A DNA stretch of 7,313 nucleotides from positions 5,229 to 12,541 of the forward strand of contig DQAA01000599.1 of the NCBI GenBank assembly GCA_003523465.1, in the 5' to 3' direction. Of this stretch, positions 1-4,667 are shown piece after piece (within the stretch, counting starts at the first letter, position 1; each line of letters opens with the position of its first letter). The notes below the pieces were generated by a model, which did no database searches, was not told where the DNA came from, and saw only the letters and a program-made list of their open reading frames with translations. Source of the stretch: Pseudomonas sp. GTDB lineage: Bacteria; Pseudomonadota; Gammaproteobacteria; Pseudomonadales; Pseudomonadaceae. Made by a program: the position numbers and the translations under genes.

Positions 1-170
1 CCGAGTTCTACGACATCAACACCTGGGATGGCCAGGGCCTCAACAGGACTACGTACTGGCGGTGGAAGAGGGCGATCGAGGCGGTGCTGGACGAGTTGGT
101 GGCGGAGGCTCTGGCCGCATCGGGCATTATTTTGCAGCAGGAGGGCGTTTTGATGGCAGATGCGGCTTGA
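1..170 (+). CDS. C-terminal fragment of a phage protein, possibly a Q-type late antiterminator
   Basis: The gene enters from the left edge. Reading from base 3 gives 55 codons ending in TGA at 168-170. The visible part contains NTWDGQGLNRTTYWRWKRAI, followed by an acidic, alanine-rich amphipathic tail (EAVLDELVAEALAAS). The TTYWRWKRAIE segment resembles the recognition helix of a helix-turn-helix, as seen near the C-terminus of several lambdoid Q/DUF1133-like antiterminators. A consensus -35 box overlaps its stop codon and a strong terminator follows, which is where a Q gene normally sits relative to the late promoter. The coding frame is clear because it is open to the edge and has pseudomonad-like codon use. 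The Q assignment is inference from position and a weak motif. Another DNA-binding or recombination protein of the late-early boundary is possible. Confidence 0.6.
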   Translation, partial: EFYDINTWDGQGLNRTTYWRWKRAIEAVLDELVAEALAASGIILQQEGVLMADAA

Positions 171-200
171 CACTTGTGCAGCGATGCAACACTATTTATT
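167..200 (+). promoter_or_regulatory. Candidate late promoter (pR'-like)
   Basis: A perfect sigma-70 -35 hexamer, TTGACA, lies at 167-172 and overlaps the stop codon of the upstream gene. The -10 is weak: CACTAT at 190-195 (17-base spacer), ACTATT at 191-196 (18-base spacer) or TATTTA at 193-198 (20-base spacer). The spacer contains an imperfect 18-base dyad, TTGTGCAGCGATGCAACA (174-191, 12 of 18 positions symmetric), which could be a protein-binding site. A terminator begins about 40 bases downstream of the expected start. This layout resembles the lambda pR'-tR' leader. The -35 is seen directly; the role is inferred. Confidence 0.45.
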
Positions 201-238
201 CATCCTGTCATTCCTGCGCGTGTTGAGGAATGGACAAT

Positions 239-267
239 AAAACCCAGCCATGTGCTGGGTTTTTTTA
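239..267 (+). terminator. Intrinsic terminator, tR'-like
   Basis: Bases 239-248 (AAAACCCAGC) pair perfectly with 254-263 (GCTGGGTTTT) across a 5-base loop. The T run extends from 260 to 266. This is a textbook intrinsic terminator on the + strand. It lies after the partial gene and the candidate promoter and before the next ribosome binding site. It would end either upstream transcription or a leader RNA of roughly 65 bases. Confidence 0.85.
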
Positions 268-292
268 TTCCCGCCGCCATGGCAGATTCCCA

Positions 293-313
293 TGATCATC
301 AAAGGAGTGATCA
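293..313 (+). promoter_or_regulatory. Ribosome binding site between two TGATCA repeats
   Basis: A strong Shine-Dalgarno sequence, AAAGGAG (301-307), sits 8 bases before the ATG at 316 and decides that start. It is flanked by two copies of the self-complementary hexamer TGATCA (293-298 and 308-313). In RNA the copies can pair to form a 6-bp hairpin with the Shine-Dalgarno in its 9-base loop. Whether this stem forms or matters is inference. Confidence 0.5.
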
Positions 314-315
314 GC

Positions 316-687
316 ATGGAAATGTGGGAGTTAGCAAAGCGCATTTTGGCGTCAGCGAATACCGGGCGGTCGTTCACGCCGTCGCTGGAGGGCGGAAATT
401 ACCGGAGTGACCTTGAAGTGAGCGGCGAGACTAAGCTGCCCCCAGTTGAGGATTTCCATAACTGGGCAGATCTTCTGGCTTCGAACATGAGAGTCGCTGA
501 GCTAATTGAGAGCGTGCCAAGTACTCCGGGTCGCCTCGCCTTATTGAATGTGGTACGGCGGACATCGTTTGGAGATGAGCTTTATGAGGCGCTACAGCGG
601 CGAGAAGTGATCTCAGCCCTCCGTGCGATGCAGATTAAAATTGAAGCCGGAGAGATTCGGCGAGCCTTGGATCAACTGAGATCCTGA
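316..687 (+). CDS. Hypothetical protein between two terminators (123 aa)
   Basis: I do not recognise this protein. It starts MEMWELAKRILASANTGR and is soluble, with no membrane segment or signal peptide. The N-terminal third is polar and loop-rich. The middle (about residues 50-75) and the C-terminal third look helical, ending in a charged helix (ALRAMQIKIEAGEIRRAL). The ATG at 316 is chosen over the upstream in-frame ATG at 250 because AAAGGAG lies 8 bases before it, whereas the upstream start lies inside the terminator hairpin. The gene is bounded by intrinsic terminators at 239-267 and 701-725 and has no evident promoter after the first, so it would rely on antitermination or read-through. 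Its sequence looks somewhat AT-richer than its neighbours (GAGCTAATTGAG, TTATTGAATGTG), suggesting separate acquisition. Existence is well supported; function is unknown. Confidence 0.75.
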   Translation: MEMWELAKRILASANTGRSFTPSLEGGNYRSDLEVSGETKLPPVEDFHNWADLLASNMRVAELIESVPSTPGRLALLNVVRRTSFGDELYEALQRREVISALRAMQIKIEAGEIRRALDQLRS

Positions 688-700
688 AAGATGTTCACAC

Positions 701-725
701 AAGCCCGGCAATCGTCGGGCTTTTT
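701..725 (+). terminator. Intrinsic terminator after the hypothetical gene
   Basis: Bases 701-709 (AAGCCCGGC) pair with 714-722 (GCGTCGGGCTT region, pairing 9 positions with one G-U at 708/715) around the tetraloop 710-713. The T run is 721-725. It begins 13 bases after the stop codon of the gene at 316-687. Immediately downstream lies a second short hairpin, GCCCT-AAG-AGGGC (729-741), without a T run. Confidence 0.85.
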
Positions 726-761
726 GTTGCCCTAAGAGGGCCCTCCCGGATGGAGTAATTG

Positions 762-1133
762 ATGGACCCGACCGACCTCGGCCCAGGCACAGCCACCTGG
801 CTGGGCGGTACGGGCACCGTCTTGCTGGGCGGCTTTCTCTGGCTCCGCAAGTTCCTCTCGAAGGACGCAGCCGATCGGGCAATGGACAACGCCGACATCG
901 GCACCGTCCGCCGTCTGAATGAGTTGCTTGACTCCGAGCGCGAGGCCCGCAAGCTTGCTGAGGCCCGCGCGGACCAGTTCGCCCAAGAGCGCAATGAGCT
1001 GACCCGATCCATGGGGCAGCTTGAGGGAAACATCCTGGCGCTGACCAGGCAGGTGGAGCAGCTCACTACACAAGTCACCGCCCAGAGCGAAGAGATCGCC
1101 CGCCTGCGCGGAAAGCTGGGAGGTGCATCTTGA
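762..1133 (+). CDS. Membrane-anchored coiled-coil protein, probable phage accessory/lysis-region protein (123 aa)
   Basis: The N-terminus (residues 2-10, MDPTDLGPG) is short and uncharged to acidic. It is followed by one hydrophobic segment at about 11-28 (TWLGGTGTVLLGGFLWL), then RKFLSK. The rest (about 45-118) is a long charged helix with heptad-like spacing, a predicted coiled coil. By the positive-inside rule the C-terminal coiled coil should be cytoplasmic. The ATG at 762 is preferred over the adjacent TTG at 759 because GGAG (752-755) is then 6 bases away. The stop overlaps the start of the next gene (TGATG), so the two are translationally coupled. The position after the late terminators is where holins and other lysis proteins are often found, but one membrane helix plus a long coiled coil is not a recognised holin class to me. 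Function is unknown. Confidence 0.8.
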   Translation: MDPTDLGPGTATWLGGTGTVLLGGFLWLRKFLSKDAADRAMDNADIGTVRRLNELLDSEREARKLAEARADQFAQERNELTRSMGQLEGNILALTRQVEQLTTQVTAQSEEIARLRGKLGGAS

Positions 1134-1450
1134 TGGACAGATGCGCAATTGAGTTCATCGCTCGCCACTGGTGGCGCCGGGTCGAGGTCTGGATGATTGC
1201 CGGCCTACTCATCGTCGGTGGTGCTGTCTTGGGTTGGCAATCAGCCTACTGGGCCATGGCCAGCACTCAGGCTCACCAGGTGGATGAGATCCGCAAGGCT
1301 TATGACGCCGCCATGGATGAGCGTGACCGACGCCTGGAGGAGCTGACCCGTCGCACCGAGAGTGCCGCGGCTAAAGCATCCACCGCAGCGACCACTGCCA
1401 CCCAGGCCGCCGACAAGGCTGATGAGGCCCTGAATAGGGTTTCACCCTAA
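1133..1450 (+). CDS. Single-pass membrane protein with C-terminal coiled coil (105 aa)
   Basis: The N-terminus is positively charged (RHWWRR, residues 11-16) and precedes one hydrophobic segment at about 19-41. After it comes a charged helix (45-77) and then an Ala/Thr-rich helix to the C-terminus (AAAKASTAATTATQAADKA). This predicts N-in/C-out topology with a periplasmic coiled coil, the reverse of its upstream partner. The start ATG overlaps the upstream stop (TGATG at 1131-1135), and GGGAGG (1118-1123) lies 9 bases before it. The topology resembles an inner-membrane spanin (Rz), but I find no overlapping Rz1-like lipoprotein with a lipobox in the other + frames, so I do not call it one. 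It is probably a partner of the upstream protein. Confidence 0.8.
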   Translation: MDRCAIEFIARHWWRRVEVWMIAGLLIVGGAVLGWQSAYWAMASTQAHQVDEIRKAYDAAMDERDRRLEELTRRTESAAAKASTAATTATQAADKADEALNRVSP

Positions 1451-1451
1451 A

Positions 1452-1488
1452 CGCGCCACATTTTCAATATGCGCCATGTCGTGGCGCG
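1452..1488 (+). promoter_or_regulatory. Overlapping alternative hairpins before the Ntn-hydrolase gene
   Basis: CGCGCCAC (1452-1459) is perfectly complementary to GTGGCGCG (1481-1488). A second copy of GCGCCA (1471-1476) is complementary to TGGCGC (1482-1487). The two left arms therefore compete for one right arm. There is no T run after the stem, so it is not a simple terminator. It lies between the membrane-protein gene and the AAGG ribosome binding site (1504-1507) of the next gene. A regulatory role is inference. Confidence 0.35.
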
Positions 1489-1513
1489 CCCACCGGAACA
1501 CCTAAGGTTGAGC

Positions 1514-1867
1514 ATGACCACCATCGCCTACAAGGACGGCATCATCGCCTACGACTCCCAGATCACCCGGGGTGACGTGATCACCTACGACGACTACGAG
1601 AAGTGCTTGGAGCGTGAAGGGGTGAAGTTCATCTGTTCCGGTGCGGTGCCGGACTTCGCCAGGCTGGTGGACGTCTACTTCGGAGCCAAGCCTGACGGCA
1701 GCATCGACGCGACGGCGATGGTCCTGGATGGTGACAAGCTCATGATGATCGCTGTGGACGACAACACTGGGCTGTGGAAGTCGCCGATCATGCTGGATCG
1801 CCCCTACGCTATCGGTAGCGGAACACCGTACGCATTCGCTGCAATGGATATGGGGGGCATCCGCTGA
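1514..1867 (+). CDS. Proteasome/HslV-like Ntn-hydrolase, C-terminally truncated by frameshift (117 aa)
   Basis: The product begins MTTIAYKDGIIAYDSQ. Removal of Met would expose Thr2 as the N-terminal nucleophile, as in HslV and proteasome beta subunits. Asp14 (AYDSQ) and Lys30 (YEKC) sit where the catalytic Asp17 and Lys33 are expected. FICSGAVPDFARL matches the glycine turn and following helix, and YAIGSGTPYAFAAM matches HslV IAIGSGGPYAQAA. The ATG at 1514 has AAGG 6 bases upstream; the in-frame ATG at 1469 lies inside hairpin DNA with no ribosome binding site. The frame ends at TGA 1865-1867 just after a G6 run (1852-1857). With five Gs it would continue to TAG at 1941-1943, giving 142 aa with a normal C-terminus. 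Phage proteins of this type are known by homology and their substrates are unclear. As read here, the lost part includes the RDxxS/TGG segment that supports the active site, so activity is doubtful. Confidence 0.8.
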   Translation: MTTIAYKDGIIAYDSQITRGDVITYDDYEKCLEREGVKFICSGAVPDFARLVDVYFGAKPDGSIDATAMVLDGDKLMMIAVDDNTGLWKSPIMLDRPYAIGSGTPYAFAAMDMGGIR

Positions 1868-1943
1868 AAAGGCCGTCGAGATGGCGGCCAGGCGTGATAC
1901 CAGTACCGGCGGAAAGGTTCGGACGGTACGGATTATGGGGTAG
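1858..1943 (+). pseudogene. Out-of-frame C-terminal remainder of the Ntn-hydrolase gene
   Basis: Read in the +1 frame from the G run, this stretch encodes ASAEKAVEMAARRDTSTGG followed by KVRTVRIMG and a TAG stop. The helix aligns in position and pattern with the penultimate helix of HslV (SAREIAEKALDIAGD). RDTSTGG corresponds to the RDxxSGG motif of proteasome beta subunits, in which the Asp and Ser assist the nucleophile. The coding signal therefore clearly continues past the TGA at 1865. Either this copy is a frameshifted pseudogene, the read contains a homopolymer error, or slippage at the G6 run restores the frame in some products. Confidence 0.7.
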
Positions 1944-1945
1944 GT

Positions 1946-1967
1946 GTGCCGCAGGTGAGTGCGGCAC
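1946..1967. terminator. Hairpin between convergent genes
   Basis: GTGCCGCA (1946-1953) and TGCGGCAC (1960-1967) form a perfect 8-bp stem with a 6-base loop. It lies between the end of the Ntn-hydrolase reading frame and the 3' end of the minus-strand gene at 1974. Neither side has a convincing T run, so it may be a weak or bidirectional terminator or an RNA-stabilising hairpin. Confidence 0.4.
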
Positions 1968-1973
1968 TGGGCA

Positions 1974-2174
1974 TTACTTGACCTTCAGCGCCGCCTGAAT
2001 GTCGTCTGCGTAGGTTGAGAGGTTCTGAAATTCGCGTCCCAGGCTCGTGTTGTCGTTGCCAGCCCGCCGAGCCATCACCTCAAGAACGGCGGCCACTGCA
2101 AAGGCGCGCTGCTGCTCTGGGGTAAAGTCGGTGTCTATAGCGTTTCTGATTGAAGCGTGCAGGGTCTCGGACAT
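1974..2174 (-). CDS. Small hypothetical protein encoded against the late operon (66 aa)
   Basis: The protein begins MSETLHASIRNAIDTDFTPE. It is a small soluble helical protein with an Ala-rich helix (FAVAAVLEVMARRAG), an NDNTS loop and a second amphipathic helix ending AALKVK. On the minus strand AAGGAAG lies about 6 bases before the ATG, a good ribosome binding site that supports a real gene. A possible promoter lies just upstream at 2205-2233. It is the only convincing minus-strand gene in the window and points against all its neighbours, converging on the Ntn-hydrolase gene and diverging from the metallopeptidase gene. That is typical of a moron-type insertion or a prophage-expressed accessory gene. 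I do not recognise the family. Confidence 0.65.
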   Translation of the reverse strand: MSETLHASIRNAIDTDFTPEQQRAFAVAAVLEVMARRAGNDNTSLGREFQNLSTYADDIQAALKVK

Positions 2175-2204
2175 TGGTACTTCCTTGCGTTGAATGGATC
2201 TGCA

Positions 2205-2233
2205 TCAATACCGACAACGCGAAATTACTTCAA
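2205..2233 (-). promoter_or_regulatory. Weak candidate promoter for the minus-strand gene
   Basis: Reading the minus strand, TTGAAG (2233-2228) is followed after 17 bases by TATTGA (2210-2205). Each hexamer matches the sigma-70 consensus only in part (4/6 and 3/6), but the spacing is ideal. The ribosome binding site and ATG of the minus-strand gene follow within about 35 bases. It also overlaps the leader of the divergent metallopeptidase gene. Confidence 0.25.
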
Positions 2234-2247
2234 GAAGCAGGTGAATC

Positions 2248-2856
2248 ATGAGTAGGCCAATGCCACCGGACGACCTGCTCGAATCGCTTTGGCTTACACT
2301 GCTTCCGGCCACTGATGTTTGGGGTTGGGTTCAGAGCGAGATCCTTGTTGATACCGGCAGTATCCATAACTCCGAGCATTTCCATTTGATCGGCGCCAAC
2401 ATCGGCGTGCTCTGGGCATCGACTGGATTCGCAAAGCAGGGCCGTGAAGTGCTGGGCCAGGCCGAGCAACTGATGTTCCGGGCAGGTGGGTGGCAGAAAG
2501 CCCGTCAAGAGCAGCAAATGAGGGAGTGGTTTGGCGAAGAGCCCGAATTCCTCATCACCCTCGCCGCGGACTACTGCGCCCAATGCACTGACGCCGAGTT
2601 CTGTGCCCTCATCGAGCACGAGCTCTACCACATCGCCCAGGCGACCGATCAGTACGGCGCCCCCAAATTCACCAAGGACGGAATGCCCAAGCTCGAGATG
2701 CGCGGTCACGACGTGGAGGAGTTCGTCGGCGTGGTGAGGCGCTACGGTGCCAGCGAAGACGTACAGCAGCTGATCAACGCTGCAAGCCGCCCACCTGAGG
2801 TGGCCAAGATCAACATTTCGAGGGCCTGCGGAACCTGTCTGCTCAAGTCTGCCTGA
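2248..2856 (+). CDS. Putative phage zinc metallopeptidase (202 aa)
   Basis: The zincin motif HELYH is at residues 124-128, giving two His zinc ligands and the catalytic Glu125. About 26 residues later HDVEEF (154-159) supplies a likely third ligand. The combination HExxH plus HDxEEF is the signature I associate with the 'putative phage metallopeptidase' family (PF18894), found near terminase genes in many prophages. The N-terminal half has an LLxSLWLTLLP-like helix and a buried strand (HLIGANIGVLWAS). No signal peptide or membrane segment is seen, so it should act in the cytoplasm or in a particle. The ATG at 2248 has a modest GCAGGTG site just upstream. It is 31 bases ahead of the small terminase gene, suggesting co-expression with packaging. 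The substrate is unknown. Prohead processing is possible but unproven; a host-directed role is equally open. Confidence 0.85.
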   Translation: MSRPMPPDDLLESLWLTLLPATDVWGWVQSEILVDTGSIHNSEHFHLIGANIGVLWASTGFAKQGREVLGQAEQLMFRAGGWQKARQEQQMREWFGEEPEFLITLAADYCAQCTDAEFCALIEHELYHIAQATDQYGAPKFTKDGMPKLEMRGHDVEEFVGVVRRYGASEDVQQLINAASRPPEVAKINISRACGTCLLKSA

Positions 2857-2887
2857 CCCCTGACAGACCCAAGACGGATGGAAACCT

Positions 2888-3364
2888 ATGGCGGCCCTGA
2901 GCAACGAGGTGAAAGCCTTCATCGTTCAGGCCCTGGCCTGCTTCGATACCCCCTCGCAAGTCGCGGCAGCCGTCCGAGAAGAGTTCGGCCTTGAAGTGAG
3001 CCGGCAGAAGTGTGAGGCGCACGACCCCACCAAGCGCGCCGGACGCGACCTGGCCAAGCGCTGGGTGACCCTGTTCGAAGACACCCGCAAGCGCTTCCGC
3101 GAGGAGACTGCGGACATCCCGATTGCCAACCGTGCATTTAGATTGCGTGCACTTGGCCGTATGGCTGAGAAGGCCGAGACCATGAAGAACATGGCCTTGA
3201 GTGCCCAGCTCCTGGAGCAGGCCGCCAAGGAATGCGGCGACATGTACGTCAACCGTAAGATCGAACCCGACAAGCCCCTGGGCTCCCAGGCGGACCAGCA
3301 GCACGCTGTTGCTGAGTACAAACTGGAGCCAGACGAAGGTGTCCCGACTACCCCGTACCTATGA
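2888..3364 (+). CDS. DUF2280 protein, probable terminase small subunit (158 aa)
   Basis: The N-terminus MAALSNEVKAFIVQALACFD, followed by TPSQVAAAVREEFGLEVSR and HDPTKRAG, is the DUF2280 (PF10045) signature as I know it. Residues about 21-45 look like a helix-turn-helix, and the following AKRWVTLFEDTRKRFRE to AIANRAFRLRAL-type helices resemble small-terminase oligomerisation helices. The C-terminal 30 residues are polar and probably disordered. Small terminases recognise phage DNA and hand it to the large subunit. The gene lies directly before and overlaps TerL, the canonical order. The ATG at 2888 has only a short GGA site (2880-2882), but the family N-terminus fixes the start. The family match is strong; small-subunit function is inferred from position and fold. 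Confidence 0.85.
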   Translation: MAALSNEVKAFIVQALACFDTPSQVAAAVREEFGLEVSRQKCEAHDPTKRAGRDLAKRWVTLFEDTRKRFREETADIPIANRAFRLRALGRMAEKAETMKNMALSAQLLEQAAKECGDMYVNRKIEPDKPLGSQADQQHAVAEYKLEPDEGVPTTPYL

Positions 3365-4667
3365 CCCGCCGGTGAAGCTGACGCCGAAGCAGGCGAATAT
3401 CTACGTCTGGGGCTTCCAGCCTGAGGCACGCTTCCGTGATGCGGTGTGCGGGCGGCGATTCGGCAAGACGTTCCTCGGCAAGGCTGAAATGCGCCGCGCG
3501 GCACGCCTCGCCGCGGAGTGGGGCGTTAGCATCGAGGACGAGATCTGGTATGGCGCTCCGACCTTCAAGCAGGCCAAGCGGGTGTTCTGGCGTCGGTTGA
3601 AGCAAGCCATCCCTGAGGCCTGGCGAGCAACACGACCGAACGAGACCGAATGCTCGATCACCCTCAAGTCCGGCCACATCATGCGCGTGGTCGGCCTCGA
3701 CAACTACGACAACCTACGGGGCTCCGGTCTGTTCTTCGTCCTTGTGGACGAATGGGCGGACTGCCCGTGGGCGGCCTGGGAGGAAGTCCTCCGCCCGATG
3801 CTCTCGACCTGCCAATACACGATTCCCCAGACCGGGGAGTCGCGAAAGGGAGGGCATGCGCTACGGATCGGTACTCCGAAGGGCTTCAACCACTGTTACG
3901 ACACCTACCGCGACGGGCAACCGGGTGGCGAGCCTGACCACAAGAGCTGGCAGTACACCTCGCTGCAGGGCGGAAACGTGCCAGCGGAAGAACTGAACGC
4001 CGCCCGCCGCAAGATGGATCCGCGTACGTTCCGTCAGGAGTACGAAGCCGGGTTCGAGAACTATGCTGGGGTTGTCTACTACACCTTTGACCGTGCCGAA
4101 TGCCGCACCAGCGAACGCATCAAGCCAGGCGAGGCGTTGCACATCGGCATGGACTTCAACGTCATGAAGATGGCTGCCGTTGTCTATGTGGTCCGGGACG
4201 GCTTGCCGCTGGCCCTGGACGAGTTCCACTCGGTGCGGGATACGCCCGAGATGATCGAGAAGATCAAGGTCCGCTTCTCGGGGCACGGTATCTCCGTATA
4301 CCCAGACGCCAGTGGCCAGAACACCAGCAGCAAGAACGCCAGTGAGTCGGACCTGTCCCTGCTCAAGAAGGCTGGCTTCACCGTGGTGGTCGATTCACAG
4401 AATCCCGGCGTGAAGGATCGCATCAACGCGGTCAATTCCATGTTCCTCAACACCTACGGGGAGCGACGGATGAAGATCAACATCGACCAATGCCCGCAGC
4501 TCACTCAGTGCCTGGAACGGCAGACCTATACCGACAAGGGTGAGCCGGACAAGGATCCGAGGAAGGGCCACGACCACATGAACGATGCCGCCGGCTACTT
4601 CATTGCCAAGCGGTACCCCATCAAGAGCCAGTCGGCCGGCACTCGCCGCATCGGAGGTTTGGCGTAA
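3339..4667 (+). CDS. terL: Terminase large subunit (ATPase and nuclease, 442 aa)
   Basis: This is the packaging motor that cuts concatemeric phage DNA and pumps it through the portal. Motifs in order: Walker A GRRFGKT (residues 38-44), Walker B LFFVLVDE with Asp137/Glu138, coupling motif GTPKG (178-182), and the RNase H-like nuclease with Asp272 (HIGMDFN), Asp323 (VYPDASG) and Asp412/Asp416 (HDHMND). This is the Terminase_6/6C type with all key residues present. The start is GTG at 3339 (product SRLPRTYDPP after Met), overlapping the small terminase gene by 26 bases, with GGAG at 3325-3328. The frame is open upstream to 3201, but that part is the shifted frame of the DUF2280 gene and has no family-like sequence. 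A GTG at 3372 is an alternative start. The stop overlaps the portal start (TAATG). Confidence 0.95.
   Translation: MSRLPRTYDPPVKLTPKQANIYVWGFQPEARFRDAVCGRRFGKTFLGKAEMRRAARLAAEWGVSIEDEIWYGAPTFKQAKRVFWRRLKQAIPEAWRATRPNETECSITLKSGHIMRVVGLDNYDNLRGSGLFFVLVDEWADCPWAAWEEVLRPMLSTCQYTIPQTGESRKGGHALRIGTPKGFNHCYDTYRDGQPGGEPDHKSWQYTSLQGGNVPAEELNAARRKMDPRTFRQEYEAGFENYAGVVYYTFDRAECRTSERIKPGEALHIGMDFNVMKMAAVVYVVRDGLPLALDEFHSVRDTPEMIEKIKVRFSGHGISVYPDASGQNTSSKNASESDLSLLKKAGFTVVVDSQNPGVKDRINAVNSMFLNTYGERRMKINIDQCPQLTQCLERQTYTDKGEPDKDPRKGHDHMNDAAGYFIAKRYPIKSQSAGTRRIGGLA

Noticed and set aside
250..315. Upstream ATG extending the 316 gene
   Set aside because: The ATG lies within the loop of the terminator hairpin, and AAAGGAG clearly points to 316.
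174..410. 78-codon + strand open frame
   Set aside because: It runs through the promoter and terminator region and overlaps the better-supported 316 gene; no ribosome site, composition not coding-like.
736..745. GAGGGCCCTC palindrome upstream of the 762 gene
   Set aside because: A short GC palindrome of this size is expected by chance in this base composition and has no accompanying promoter elements.
1133..1500. Embedded Rz1-like outer-membrane lipoprotein in another frame of the Rz-topology gene
   Set aside because: The other two + frames are interrupted by stops and show no signal peptide with a lipobox cysteine.
1469..1513. In-frame upstream ATG adding 15 residues to the Ntn-hydrolase
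   Set aside because: It would bury the N-terminal Thr needed as nucleophile, lies in the hairpin region, and lacks a ribosome site; ATG 1514 has both the right N-terminus and AAGG upstream.
1978..1983. TTGACC as a + strand -35 box near 1980
   Set aside because: No -10-like hexamer is found at 15-19 bases downstream and no + strand gene follows.
2230..2922. 230-codon minus-strand open frame opposite the metallopeptidase
   Set aside because: It is a high-GC antisense shadow; the + strand protein has catalytic motifs and the minus translation has no recognisable domain.
3201..3338. ATG-initiated 46-residue extension of TerL
   Set aside because: It is the shifted frame of the DUF2280 coding sequence, rich in Ser/Thr/Pro/Arg, has no ribosome site that fits, and precedes the family-like start at 3339.
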